A DNA stretch of 64,000 bases, from contig CAAGPV010000013.1 of the NCBI GenBank assembly GCA_900771975.1, positions 15,900-79,899 on the forward strand. Reading direction: 5' to 3'. Below, piece after piece: positions 40,626 through 50,774 of this stretch. The position numbers and the translations under genes are program-made. Position 1 is the first letter of the stretch; every line of letters begins with the position of its first letter. Source of the DNA: an uncultured Prevotella sp. Lineage in GTDB: Bacteria > Bacteroidota > Bacteroidia > Bacteroidales > Bacteroidaceae. The notes below the pieces were generated by a model. The model was not told the origin of the DNA. It saw nothing but the letters and a program-made list of their open reading frames with translations, and did not search any database.

Positions 40626-41616
40626 TTGCGGTAAGATAGCTATCATTGGAGGAGGCTCTTGGGCCACAGCCATAGCCAAGATTGTGGTGGGACACACTCA
40701 CCACATTGGGTGGTATATACGGCGTGATGACCGTATAGAAGACTTCCGCAGACTGGGCCACAACCCAGCCTACTTGACCAGTGTACGCTTCAACATGGAC
40801 GAAATCGCTTTTTCGTCAGACATCAATGCCATCGTCCAAGGATACGACACTTTGGTTTTCGTAACACCGTCACCTTACTTGAAAAACCACTTGAAGCGCT
40901 TAAAAACACGCATCAAAGACAAGTTTATCGTGACAGCTATTAAAGGCATCGTTCCAGACGAGAACCTCGTATGCTCCGAATACTTCCACCAAGTGTATGA
41001 CGTGCCCGAAGAAAACCTGGCATGCATCGGCGGTCCAAGCCATGCCGAAGAGGTGGCGCTCGACCGTCTCAGCTATCTCACTGTGGGATGTTCCAATTTG
41101 GAGAAAGCCGAAGCCTTTACCGAAATGCTCAGTTCGAACGTCATTAAGACAAAGGTGTCAAGTGACGTTATCGGAATAGAATATTCTTCGGTCTTGAAGA
41201 ACGTATATGCCATAGCAGCAGGCATCTGCTACGGCCTCAACTATGGCGACAATTTTCAAGCCGTTCTCATCTCCAATGCCGTTCAAGAAATGAACCGCTT
41301 TCTGCAAAGTGTAAGGCCAGACAGTAGCAGAAGCATAATCGATAGTGTCTACTTGGGCGATTTGCTCGTAACCGGATACTCTAACTTCAGTCGCAACCGC
41401 ACTTTCGGAACAATGATTGGCAAAGGCTACTCGGTGAAAAGTGCCCAAATAGAGATGGAAATGATAGCAGAAGGCTACTTTGGTACAAAGTGCATGAAGG
41501 AGATCAACCGACACCTACATGTCAACATGCCTATTCTCGATGCCGTTTACAACATCCTCTACGAACGCATCAGTCCACAAATAGAAATAAAATTATTAAC
41601 TGATTCATTTAGATAA
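40618..41616 (+). CDS. gpsA: Glycerol-3-phosphate dehydrogenase [NAD(P)+]
   Basis: GpsA reduces dihydroxyacetone phosphate to sn-glycerol-3-phosphate for phospholipid synthesis. The 332-residue protein has the Rossmann motif [12 protein letters not shown], a PSHAEEVA stretch, the catalytic lysine in [21 protein letters not shown] and the C-terminal helical domain. It starts within the last codons of lysS (8-bp overlap), so it is probably translated by re-initiation. pgi follows 5 bp later. Confidence 0.95.
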   Translation: MYNCGKIAIIGGGSWATAIAKIVVGHTHHIGWYIRRDDRIEDFRRLGHNPAYLTSVRFNMDEIAFSSDINAIVQGYDTLVFVTPSPYLKNHLKRLKTRIKDKFIVTAIKGIVPDENLVCSEYFHQVYDVPEENLACIGGPSHAEEVALDRLSYLTVGCSNLEKAEAFTEMLSSNVIKTKVSSDVIGIEYSSVLKNVYAIAAGICYGLNYGDNFQAVLISNAVQEMNRFLQSVRPDSSRSIIDSVYLGDLLVTGYSNFSRNRTFGTMIGKGYSVKSAQIEMEMIAEGYFGTKCMKEINRHLHVNMPILDAVYNILYERISPQIEIKLLTDSFR

Positions 41617-41621
41617 ACAAA

Positions 41622-42980
41622 ATGAAAAGTATCAACTTAGACATTACAAAAGCTGCTCAATTCCTTAAACCAGGTACAGTAGCTGCTTACGAGCCACAAG
41701 TGGCAGCCGCACAAGAAGCATTGGAAGCTGGCACATGTGCAGGAAACGACTTTCTGGGATGGCTTCATCTGCCATCATCCATCACCCCCGACTTTCTGGA
41801 TGAAGTGCAAGCTACAGCAAACACGCTTCGCGAAAAATGCGAAGTAGTAGTCGTTGCCGGCATCGGTGGCTCCTATTTAGGGGCACGCGCCGTTATCGAA
41901 GCCCTCGGAAACGCCTTTGCATGGCTTGTCAATGACGGCAAAAATCCAACCATTCTGTTTGCCGGCAACAACATCGGAGAAGACTATTTGTCTGAACTTA
42001 CCGAATATTTAAAAGGCAAGAAATTTGGTGTTATCAACATTTCCAAGTCTGGAACAACCACCGAGACAGCCCTCACTTTCCGCCTGCTGAAGAAACAATG
42101 CGAAGCTCAACGCGGCAAAGAGGAAGCTAAAGATGTTATCGTTGCAGTTACAGATGCCAAAAAAGGCGCAGCACGCACATGTGCAGACAAAGAAGGTTAC
42201 AAGAGTTTTGTTATTCCTGACAATGTTGGAGGCCGTTTCTCGGTTCTCACCCCTGTAGGACTTCTCCCAATAGCTTGTGCAGGTTTTGACATCAAAGCAC
42301 TTGTCAACGGTGCCCAAGACATGGAAAAAGCTTGTGGAAAGGATGTAGCTTACGCTCAAAACCCAGCTGCTCAATATGCAGCCGTACGACAGGCTCTTTA
42401 CAACCAAGCAGGAAAGAAAATTGAGATAATCGCCAACTTCCAGCCTAAACTTCACTTTATAGCTGAATGGTGGAAACAACTCTACGGAGAAAGCGAAGGC
42501 AAAGACCATAAAGGAATCTTCCCTGCTGCCTGTGACTTCACTACCGACTTACACTCTATGGGACAATGGATACAAGACGGTGAACGCTCTATCTTTGAAA
42601 CTGTTCTGAGCGTTGAAACTCCAAACCGCGAACTTGACTTCCCAAGCGATGAAGAAAACCTTGACGGATTGAACTTCTTAGCTGGTAAGAGAGTTGACGA
42701 AGTAAACAAAATGGCAGAACTTGGAACCCGTTTGGCACACGTTGACGGTGGAGTCCCCAACATTCGCATTTCCATTCCGCAACTCAACGAATACTACATT
42801 GGCCAACTCATCTACTTCTTTGAAAAGGCTTGTGGTATCAGCGGTTTGGTTGAAGAGGTTAACCCATTCAACCAACCAGGCGTAGAAGCCTACAAGAAGA
42901 ATATGTTTGCATTGCTCAACAAGCCTGGCTATGAGGCTGAAAGCAAAGCTATACAAGAGCGTCTCGCAAACGAGAAATAA
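41622..42980 (+). CDS. pgi: Glucose-6-phosphate isomerase
   Basis: Pgi interconverts glucose-6-phosphate and fructose-6-phosphate. The 452-residue protein is the shorter bacterial form. It has the sugar-phosphate site [11 protein letters not shown], the [11 protein letters not shown] loop, [16 protein letters not shown], the catalytic region [10 protein letters not shown], and the C-terminal [16 protein letters not shown] with the active-site lysine. It is third in the lysS-gpsA-pgi run. A perfect terminator-like hairpin lies 31 bp after its stop, inside the next gene. Confidence 0.96.
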   Translation: MKSINLDITKAAQFLKPGTVAAYEPQVAAAQEALEAGTCAGNDFLGWLHLPSSITPDFLDEVQATANTLREKCEVVVVAGIGGSYLGARAVIEALGNAFAWLVNDGKNPTILFAGNNIGEDYLSELTEYLKGKKFGVINISKSGTTTETALTFRLLKKQCEAQRGKEEAKDVIVAVTDAKKGAARTCADKEGYKSFVIPDNVGGRFSVLTPVGLLPIACAGFDIKALVNGAQDMEKACGKDVAYAQNPAAQYAAVRQALYNQAGKKIEIIANFQPKLHFIAEWWKQLYGESEGKDHKGIFPAACDFTTDLHSMGQWIQDGERSIFETVLSVETPNRELDFPSDEENLDGLNFLAGKRVDEVNKMAELGTRLAHVDGGVPNIRISIPQLNEYYIGQLIYFFEKACGISGLVEEVNPFNQPGVEAYKKNMFALLNKPGYEAESKAIQERLANEK

Positions 42981-42983
42981 AGC

Positions 42984-43700
42984 ATGAGAACAGAAATAGA
43001 ACAATATCTTAAAAAGAACGGCTTTGGGGCATTCTGTCCCAAAGCCGTTCTTTTTGACATGGATGGAGTGTTGTACGATTCAATGCCCAACCACGCCATT
43101 GCATGGCAACGGTCTATGGCCGACTTTGGAATAACAATGACGGCTGCAGATGCCTATGCCACAGAAGGAGCGCGAGGTATTGACACCATACAACGCTTTG
43201 TAAAAGAACAATTGGGTCGCACCATCTCTTTGGACGAAGCCCAAAAGATGTATGACGTTAAAACGAAGTATTTCCATGAACTTCCCGAAACTAAAGTCTT
43301 TGAAGGTGTCAAGGACGTAATGGAGAAAGTAAAAAAAGCAGGTCTCGCCATTGGCGTTGTAACAGGAAGCGGACAACGCCCACTAATCGAAAGACTGCTT
43401 ACCGACTTTGCTAACTATCTTGACGAAGACCACATCACTACGGCCTATGACGTAAAACGCGGAAAGCCATTCCCCGACCCATACCTGATGGGACTACAAA
43501 AATGCGGCAATTTGCATCCGTATGAAGGCATCGTTGTAGAAAATGCACCGCTAGGCATAAGGGCAGGAGTTGCAGCAAAGTGTTTCACCGTTGCCATCAA
43601 CAGTGGTCCGCTACCCGACACAGACCTTACAAACGAAGGCGCAAACATCTTGTATAAGACGATGTCGGACTTTTGCAACGACTTGGAATCCTTCTTGTAA
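42984..43700 (+). CDS. HAD-superfamily hydrolase, beta-phosphoglucomutase-like
   Basis: The 238-residue protein has HAD motif I as LFDMDGVLYDSMP, motif II as GVVTGSG, the lysine in VKRGKPFPDPYLMG and motif III/IV as IVVENAPLGIRAG. A helical cap lies between motifs I and II. This places it with the beta-phosphoglucomutase and sugar-phosphatase group; the substrate is unknown. The first 24 codons contain a perfect 18-bp inverted repeat ending in TTTTT that looks like the terminator of pgi. The start at 42984, only 3 bp after pgi, may therefore be read only when transcription passes that hairpin. No internal alternative start precedes motif I. Confidence 0.9.
   Translation: MRTEIEQYLKKNGFGAFCPKAVLFDMDGVLYDSMPNHAIAWQRSMADFGITMTAADAYATEGARGIDTIQRFVKEQLGRTISLDEAQKMYDVKTKYFHELPETKVFEGVKDVMEKVKKAGLAIGVVTGSGQRPLIERLLTDFANYLDEDHITTAYDVKRGKPFPDPYLMGLQKCGNLHPYEGIVVENAPLGIRAGVAAKCFTVAINSGPLPDTDLTNEGANILYKTMSDFCNDLESFL
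43011..43055 (+). terminator. Terminator-like hairpin inside the start of the HAD gene
   Basis: AAAAAGAACGGCTTTGGG (43011-43028) pairs perfectly with CCCAAAGCCGTTCTTTTT (43038-43055), an 18-bp stem with a 9-nt loop. The U-rich 3' end (UUCUUUUU) fits an intrinsic terminator. It lies within codons 10-24 of the HAD gene, encoding KKNGFGAFCPKAVLF. It may stop most pgi transcripts and set a low level for the HAD gene. Confidence 0.75.
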
Positions 43701-43761
43701 GCACAGTGTAAAATCGGCAGATCCGGGCGATATACAAAAAAGAAAACACCTATTTTTAGGT

Positions 43762-43793
43762 ATTGTCACTCTTTAGCAGAACGCGTATCTTTG
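43762..43793 (+). promoter_or_regulatory. Promoter for eno (aTTG-N20-TAtcTTTG)
   Basis: -7 TATCTTTG at 43786-43793, a 20-bp spacer, and ATTG at 43762-43765 as a one-mismatch -33. The eno ATG is 30 bp downstream. Confidence 0.75.
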
Positions 43794-43814
43794 CAAATGA
43801 AACTTTCAAACTAA

Positions 43815-45131
<1,317 letters not shown>

Positions 45132-45154
45132 ACTTCGTCCAACAAGACAAACAG

Positions 45155-45203
45155 AAATCCGCCCCTACTCTATATAAAGATAAGAGTAGGGGCGGATTTT
45201 CAT
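45155..45203. terminator. Bidirectional terminator between eno and the HMA gene
   Basis: A perfect 17-bp stem of AAATCCGCCCCTACTCT (45155-45171) with its complement (45183-45199) around an 11-nt loop; TTTTC follows. It lies between the convergent eno and HMA genes and can serve both. Confidence 0.92.
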
Positions 45204-45240
45204 TAATGTAGAGTATGCCAAAAATGGGCTTCACTTGCCA

Positions 45241-45570
45241 TTACATATTTTGGCATTCGTGCGTCTCGGTGGTAATTTTCTCTTCATTTGTGGTGACACG
45301 AGCTTTATAGCCGAACTTCTCAAAGGCTTTCTGCAACTTTTCAACCGTAGTTTTCTTGGCGTCGTAAACGATTGTCACTTTTTGTTCTGCAACATCAGTA
45401 GTAATCTGTTTAATGCCTTTTTCAAATTTCAAATTCCCTTTAATGCGGTTTTCACAATTGGAACAATGCATTTGGGGAGTGGTTGTAAAAATAACTGTTT
45501 TGTAGTCTTTGGCCGATGCAACTATTGCTATCATCATCAACAACAAAGTAAAAAGAGTTTTCTTCATCAT
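45241..45570 (-). CDS. Exported heavy-metal-associated (HMA) domain protein
   Basis: The 109-residue protein has a signal peptide (MMKKTLFTLLLMMIAIVASA) and one HMA domain with the metal-binding motif MHCSNC, then ENRIKGNLKFEKGIKQITTDVAEQKVTIVYD. This resembles the periplasmic mercury or copper carriers MerP and CopZ-like proteins. A C-terminal tail has a further His and Cys (THECQNM). The start at 45570 is chosen for the signal peptide; the ORF opens at 45651, inside the TonB receptor gene. It follows that gene by 64 bp on the same strand, suggesting a shared metal role. Confidence 0.87.
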   Translation of the reverse strand: MMKKTLFTLLLMMIAIVASAKDYKTVIFTTTPQMHCSNCENRIKGNLKFEKGIKQITTDVAEQKVTIVYDAKKTTVEKLQKAFEKFGYKARVTTNEEKITTETHECQNM

Positions 45571-45634
45571 TTTTCTATCCTTTCTTTTTTGATTGATATA
45601 ATTTATATTATAACACTTTTTCAGAAGATTTATT

Positions 45635-47686
45635 TTATAAATGACGACCAAAATTCAAACGCATACCTATATATCCCATAGCTCCAGTGATGGGACCGTA
45701 TATCATTGTTGGCTCAAAGGTGGCCGACCACGGGTTTTGAGCATCTATCACAGGATGCTTCTGCTTATATCCTGTAAGGTTCTCTCCTCCTATATAAACC
45801 GATAAATGGCGAAAATTACGCGTTAACTGAGCGTTTAGGGTGGGATAAGCCTTAAAATTGTTATTCCAGGATGGTTCCCCATTTGGCGTAACATATGCTT
45901 CCGGCATTCGACCTCCACCATTCATCGCAAAGGTAGCATCAGCTTGCCAGAGTCCCATACCAGGTTTATAGCTAACAGAAAAGAGTGCCTTGTAACGACT
46001 CTGCAACGGTTTCCAAAGCAAACGGCCTCCATATGTACTCTTAACCAGATTATAACGATAAGCCGCTGTCAGTTCCAAGCCATTTTGTAACGGCAAATTG
46101 GCATCCAACTGAAACGTGTGACTGAAGCTCCTCCCTTGTAAATTGGTGATATGCAGTAGAGTTGGTGAAGAGTCGTAGTCGACAACCACTTGTCGAAGAA
46201 AATGGGTGTAATAATATTCGGCATTGAGTTTCAGGGTCTGTCTTCCCAATGGTATATAAAAGGCTGCTACCCCACCATAATTCCAAGCAGCCTCTTGCTG
46301 CAATCTGTCAACTTTCAACTGCCGTCCTGATGCCATCAGATAGCTCATCTCGGCCAAGGCATGAGGTGTGCGATAACCTTTTCCTGCCGACAAACGGAAT
46401 GTCACCCATGACGACGGTCGCCACTTTAGGTGAATGCGTGGAGTGAGAAAGGTTCCATAAACCGAACTGTGATCAACACGCAAACCAGCCATCAAGACCA
46501 ATTTCTCATGTAAGTTGAAAGTCCATTGGGCATAGGCTCCAGGTGTAGTTTCCTGCTCCTTGTCATGAACGCTTGACTTTTCTGCTTCCAACAAATAGTC
46601 TTGTGACAAACGATCATAATTCCAACTGAGTCCTACCGACAAATTATGGCTTGCTGCCAACTGCGTTTCGTACATCAACGACAAATAAGCATTCTTTTCA
46701 TTCACACCATAACTTCTTGCACCGAACAATGATTCTTGCCTATGTAAAGAGGCCTGACCCATCAACGCAATGTTAGTTGCATGTTCCGGATCAAGTATCC
46801 AGGCATGCTTTTGGTAGAGTTCATAATGCCTGTTGTTAATTCTTATATTATAAGGTATAGAAACCGTAACGTCTTTTCCTTCATTTTCATGGAAAGAATG
46901 TCCACCATGAGCAACCTGTCCTGAGGAACGATATTCATCCACCAAAGACAGACCGCCATGATAGATGTAGCGGTTTCCTTTCCATAGCCAGCGGTTTTGA
47001 AAATTGTATTGGCGCACATTAGGGTCGTCTTGAAAACCGTCTCCATTTCCGTCGTGATGATTCCATCCATTTTCAAAGTGTCCCAAGAATTCCGTCGAGA
47101 GCTTTTGACTCATGTGAACATTGGCATCAACATTCAATTCTAACTTCCCCATCGTATTGGTATAGGCATTGAACGTTGCACCTTGGTCGTCTTCTGGCTT
47201 TAAATACTCTATATTAACCTGGCCTGTCATTGCTTCATATCCGTTTTTCACAGAAGCATTGCCTTTGGAAACTTGCAAACTCTTCATCCATGAACCTGGA
47301 ACATAACTGAGCGCATAAGGTTGTGCTGCCCCTCGGAAGGCCGGAAGGCCCTCAGAAAGCAATTGGACGTAAGTTCCACCAAGGCCTAACAAACGCATTT
47401 GACGGGCTCCTGTAGCAGCATCCGAGTAATTGACATCGACAGAAGGATTGGTTACAAAACTCTCTCCAAGATTGCAGCAGGCAGCCTTAAAGAGCTCTCC
47501 ACGTAAAATTTCGGCAGTATTGGTCGGTCCCATGGGCCTACGAACTGTCTGACGGGCTTTCACTGTCACTCCACAGAGTTGTTGTTGGGGCAGATAGTCA
47601 GTACTGTCGGTTGGCTGTTGGGCACTGATGCCCATCACACCTACTATCTGCAATACAATAAAAAGAATTGGTTCTATCTGTTTCAT
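45635..47686 (-). CDS. TonB-dependent outer-membrane receptor, linked to an HMA protein
   Basis: The 683-residue protein begins with a signal peptide (MKQIEPILFIVLQIVGVMGISAQ), then a plug domain (AEILRGELFKAACCNLGESFVTNPSVDVNYSDAATGARQMRLLGLGG) and a 22-stranded barrel ending MGYIGMRLNFGRHL with a near-terminal aromatic residue. There is no N-terminal carboxypeptidase-like domain and no SusD, unlike glycan receptors. The downstream HMA gene suggests uptake or sensing of a metal such as copper; this is inference. The start at 47686 is supported by the -7 box just upstream; the ORF extends to 47800 without a signal peptide. Confidence 0.88.
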   Translation of the reverse strand: MKQIEPILFIVLQIVGVMGISAQQPTDSTDYLPQQQLCGVTVKARQTVRRPMGPTNTAEILRGELFKAACCNLGESFVTNPSVDVNYSDAATGARQMRLLGLGGTYVQLLSEGLPAFRGAAQPYALSYVPGSWMKSLQVSKGNASVKNGYEAMTGQVNIEYLKPEDDQGATFNAYTNTMGKLELNVDANVHMSQKLSTEFLGHFENGWNHHDGNGDGFQDDPNVRQYNFQNRWLWKGNRYIYHGGLSLVDEYRSSGQVAHGGHSFHENEGKDVTVSIPYNIRINNRHYELYQKHAWILDPEHATNIALMGQASLHRQESLFGARSYGVNEKNAYLSLMYETQLAASHNLSVGLSWNYDRLSQDYLLEAEKSSVHDKEQETTPGAYAQWTFNLHEKLVLMAGLRVDHSSVYGTFLTPRIHLKWRPSSWVTFRLSAGKGYRTPHALAEMSYLMASGRQLKVDRLQQEAAWNYGGVAAFYIPLGRQTLKLNAEYYYTHFLRQVVVDYDSSPTLLHITNLQGRSFSHTFQLDANLPLQNGLELTAAYRYNLVKSTYGGRLLWKPLQSRYKALFSVSYKPGMGLWQADATFAMNGGGRMPEAYVTPNGEPSWNNNFKAYPTLNAQLTRNFRHLSVYIGGENLTGYKQKHPVIDAQNPWSATFEPTMIYGPITGAMGYIGMRLNFGRHL

Positions 47687-47691
47687 GGGTG

Positions 47692-47699
47692 CAAAGGTA
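47692..47699 (-). promoter_or_regulatory. Promoter -7 element for the TonB receptor, very close to the start codon
   Basis: TACCTTTG on the minus strand ends 5 bp before the ATG at 47686. Transcription would begin at or next to the start codon, suggesting a leaderless mRNA. No -33 TTTG is visible. Confidence 0.55.
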
Positions 47700-47803
47700 G
47701 AAGAAAAAAACTTCACGCCCATTACGAAATAATGGATATAACTTGTGAAATTAAGGTTGAACCTTACCAAAATAGCAACCGACTTCAGCCTTGCCTGCAA
47801 TAT

Positions 47804-48880
47804 TTACAGGCAAATTTCGCCTGAGCCCAAACACCGATGATGCCTATTGTCGTAAACAACACAGAACTGTCCGGGAGCAACACCATGGATGGGATGGTCT
47901 GCATGGAGCAAATAATGCCCTCCGTCAATTGGCTCTATACGTGCCTTATGAATGTCTGGCGTATGACGAATCTTAAAGGTAACATCGTCAAGAGGTACCT
48001 CACGGGTCAGGAAATGAAAACCAGCCAAACGAAACTCTTGCCTATAAGCAGTAGCAGGATCATAGCCATGACTTACATAAAGGATGTTGTTGGCAGGATC
48101 TTTGCGCACGACAAACCACGGACCTCCACCCAATCCAAGTCCCTTACGTTGCCCGATAGTGTGAAACCAATGCCCTTCATGGTGTCCCACCACACGTCCT
48201 GTCTCCAATTCTACCACATCACCATGGCAAGTACCAAGGTAACGGCGTAAATAGTCATTGTAATTGATGCGACCAAGAAAGCAAATTCCTTGAGAGTCGG
48301 GGCGGTGAGCACTGATAAGGTGCTCGCTTTCGGCTATTTTCCTTACCTCTCCCTTGGCATAATGGCCTATTGGGAAAAGGGCTTTTCGCAATTGCCAACC
48401 ATGTATTTGTGCCAAAAAATCGGTTTGGTCTTTCACGGGGTCCGGACTTGTTACAAGCCATTTCCACTCTCCGTCCCACTCTGTTTGAGCATAATGGCCT
48501 GTAGCTATAAGATCATAATCGTGTCCACGCTTTTCATCAAAGGCCCCGAATTTAATCAGTCGGTTACACATCACATCCGGATTTGGCGTTAAACCTGCCT
48601 TCACCTTTTCCATAGTATAACGCGTTACTTTGTCCCAATACTCATGATGACAGTCTACCACTTCAAGATTACATCCGTACTTATGAGCTACGGATGTGGC
48701 CATTTCAAGATCTTCTTCGGACGTGCAATCCCAAGACTCTTGTTCTTCCGGCCCAATCTTTATGTAAAAGCAATCTGGGTGCAACCCCATCCGGAACAAT
48801 TCGTAAACAACTACCGAGCTATCTACGCCCCCCGACAAAAGAACTGCTATTTTCTTATTTTCTATTTCCTGGATGTTCAT
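47804..48880 (-). CDS. mnmA: tRNA-specific 2-thiouridylase MnmA
   Basis: MnmA puts sulfur on U34 of tRNAs for Lys, Glu and Gln. The 358-residue protein has the PP-loop SGGVDSS (16-22), the first catalytic Cys in NPDVMCNRLIKFG, the second Cys in GICFLG, and the tRNA-binding GQRKGLGLGGGPWFVV. All catalytic parts are present and the length is normal. Its ATG overlaps the YitT gene's stop by 4 bp. Confidence 0.96.
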   Translation of the reverse strand: MNIQEIENKKIAVLLSGGVDSSVVVYELFRMGLHPDCFYIKIGPEEQESWDCTSEEDLEMATSVAHKYGCNLEVVDCHHEYWDKVTRYTMEKVKAGLTPNPDVMCNRLIKFGAFDEKRGHDYDLIATGHYAQTEWDGEWKWLVTSPDPVKDQTDFLAQIHGWQLRKALFPIGHYAKGEVRKIAESEHLISAHRPDSQGICFLGRINYNDYLRRYLGTCHGDVVELETGRVVGHHEGHWFHTIGQRKGLGLGGGPWFVVRKDPANNILYVSHGYDPATAYRQEFRLAGFHFLTREVPLDDVTFKIRHTPDIHKARIEPIDGGHYLLHADHPIHGVAPGQFCVVYDNRHHRCLGSGEICL

Positions 48881-49752
48881 ATCTTTATACGGTCAAATCC
48901 TATGCCATAAACTCCACTTACTGCACTTTGAGACACGAATGCATGTGGATCCAACTCATTGATAACACGAAAAATGTCATGAGATTCAGAACGGCGAGCA
49001 ATAATGAACAACATACCGACTTTGCGACCTGTGTAAAATCCATGGGCATCTATGACTGTGCAACCACGATCAATATCATTGTTAATAGCTTGCCCTATCT
49101 TTTCCCATTGGTCTGAAACAACAAAGAATTGCACCGATCCACGATGGCCACCAACAACATAATCCACGCAAAGACTCATTACAAAAAGCACAACATAGCC
49201 ATAGATAACCTTCTCCCATGAACCTATTACAAAATAACTGGAGGTAATCACACAAAGATCTGCTACCAAAATGATATGTCCAAGCGAGTAGTTACGATAT
49301 TTATGAACCATTGATGCAATGACATCAGTACCGCCACTGCTTGCATTTCGCGTGAGAGCCAACCCCATTCCTATACCCATTAACACACCACCTGCCAAAC
49401 AAGCGACAAACGGATCATTGCTGAAAAGGGTTGTTTCCCCAACCACTTGATTGACAACAGTAGTGCTTCCGGTAAATACTATAACTGCAAATATCGTCCG
49501 AAAACAAAAGTGCCAACCCAAAATCCTTAGGGCCAACAACAACAGGAGCGCATTTAAAGTGAAATAAGTGTACTGAACCGGTATCCCCAAGCCCCAATAC
49601 ACCACCGAAGAAATACCTGGAAGACCACCTATCGTAACATGGTGAGGCAACAAAAAGGCACACCATCCAATGCTTCCCAATATCATCCCCACAACTATTA
49701 CCAGAAGATCACCAATCTCTCTAACTGCTTTCTTACTGTTATATCTTGCCAT
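48877..49752 (-). CDS. YitT-family membrane protein (DUF161 + DUF2179)
   Basis: The 291-residue protein from MARYNSKKAVREIGD has five or six membrane segments (about residues 12-190) forming two DUF161 repeats with the GLPGISSVVYWGLGIPV and ALTRNASSGGTDVIASMV signatures. The C-terminal soluble domain is DUF2179 (GCTVIDAHGFYTGRKVGMLFIIARR). The function of the family is unknown. I placed the start at 49752 because a -7 element lies just upstream; the ORF opens at 49878. It overlaps mnmA by 4 bp and is probably its operon leader. Confidence 0.88.
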   Translation of the reverse strand: MARYNSKKAVREIGDLLVIVVGMILGSIGWCAFLLPHHVTIGGLPGISSVVYWGLGIPVQYTYFTLNALLLLLALRILGWHFCFRTIFAVIVFTGSTTVVNQVVGETTLFSNDPFVACLAGGVLMGIGMGLALTRNASSGGTDVIASMVHKYRNYSLGHIILVADLCVITSSYFVIGSWEKVIYGYVVLFVMSLCVDYVVGGHRGSVQFFVVSDQWEKIGQAINNDIDRGCTVIDAHGFYTGRKVGMLFIIARRSESHDIFRVINELDPHAFVSQSAVSGVYGIGFDRIKI

Positions 49753-49759
49753 AACGGTG

Positions 49760-49767
49760 CAAAAATA
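49760..49767 (-). promoter_or_regulatory. Promoter -7 element for the YitT-mnmA operon
   Basis: The minus strand reads TATTTTTG, 7 bp before the ATG at 49752. A very short or absent 5' leader is implied. Confidence 0.5.
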
Positions 49768-49811
49768 CAAAAAAACGATGATAAAAAGATGATGAAATAC
49801 GAGTTTTTTGC

Positions 49812-49819
49812 TACATTTG
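49812..49819 (+). promoter_or_regulatory. Promoter -7 element for the aldose epimerase homologue
   Basis: TACATTTG fits TAnnTTTG, 50 bp before the ATG at 49870. The -33 box is not recognisable. It is divergent from the YitT promoter. Confidence 0.55.
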
Positions 49820-49869
49820 CACAATGAGACAAATGCCTCAACAACTATCAACAAACAATTGACAAATAA

Positions 49870-50736
49870 ATGGAACAAATCAAAAATGATTCGCTTTCGC
49901 TCTCCATTTCAGAACATGGAGCCGAACTTCAAAGTATTAAAGACATTAACGGTAAAGAATATCTTTGGGACGGAGATCCCGAATATTGGCCCCGCCATTC
50001 CCCAATCCTTTTTCCTATCGTTTGCGGACTGTGGAAAAACACCTACAGATATGGCGGAGAAACCTACAAAATGGAGCGGCACGGCTTTGCCAGAGACACC
50101 GATTTTAAACTGGTAAGAAAAGCAGACGACCGCATAACGTTTGCGTTATCCGACTCTGAAGAAACGCTAAAAGTGTATCCGTTTCATTTTAACTTGGCAA
50201 TTAGCTACCGATTGGAAGGAAACAAAATCCATGTTGTTTGGCACGTTGAGAATACAGACGACAAAACCCTCTATTTCCAAATAGGAGGACATCCTGCATT
50301 TCTTGTACCCGATGCAAAAAAAGGAGAACCTCTCACCGGTAGCTTGAAATGGGACAACAATGCACCCGAACGCCTCTACGGAAATGTAAATGGGTGTTTG
50401 GCTAAAGGCTATCATAAGGTCGCTACACCCGATGGTGTCTGGAATTTCACGGAAAACGATTTTGAAGACGATGCCCTTATCTTTGACAGGAGTCAACTGC
50501 ATCACGTGGAATTACTTGACAAAGACAACAAGCCTGTCGTGCAATTAGACTTTAAGGCACCTGCTGTAGGAATTTGGAGCCCATCAGGGAAGCATGCGCC
50601 CTTTGTATGTATAGAGCCTTGGTACGGTATTCATGATTGGGCAGAATTTGAAGGTAACTTCCAAGAAAAATACTTAATGAATCAGCTTTTACCTGGAAGC
50701 AGCTTTATGAGCGAATACATTATCACTATCGGATAA
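49870..50736 (+). CDS. Aldose 1-epimerase family protein
   Basis: The 288-residue protein is a galactose-mutarotase-like sugar epimerase of the LacX/YeaD side of the family. Features are GAELQSIKDINGKEYLWDGDPEYW near the start, SPILFPIVCGLW, the sugar-binding RHGFARD, QIGGHPAFLVP and, near the end, CIEPWYGIHDW. It lacks a signal peptide, so it acts in the cytoplasm. The exact sugar is not known. It is monocistronic; its stop codon TAA is part of the stem of the terminator shared with the next gene. Confidence 0.9.
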   Translation: MEQIKNDSLSLSISEHGAELQSIKDINGKEYLWDGDPEYWPRHSPILFPIVCGLWKNTYRYGGETYKMERHGFARDTDFKLVRKADDRITFALSDSEETLKVYPFHFNLAISYRLEGNKIHVVWHVENTDDKTLYFQIGGHPAFLVPDAKKGEPLTGSLKWDNNAPERLYGNVNGCLAKGYHKVATPDGVWNFTENDFEDDALIFDRSQLHHVELLDKDNKPVVQLDFKAPAVGIWSPSGKHAPFVCIEPWYGIHDWAEFEGNFQEKYLMNQLLPGSSFMSEYIITIG

Positions 50737-50774
50737 TAAATAAGGGAGCTTCATTTGGAGCTCCCTTATTTATT
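50735..50774. terminator. Bidirectional terminator that includes both stop codons
   Basis: A perfect 16-bp stem, AATAAATAAGGGAGCT (50735-50750) with AGCTCCCTTATTTATT (50759-50774), has an 8-nt loop. The left arm contains the last bases of the epimerase TAA and the right arm the last bases of the TAA of the convergent DUF3943 gene. Confidence 0.92.

Noticed and set aside
49753..49869. 22-bp-period array in other gaps, for example between the YitT and epimerase genes or in the asnA-tRNA gap
   Set aside because: I looked for A4-core-T4 units in all larger gaps and found the phased pattern only at the four reported places.
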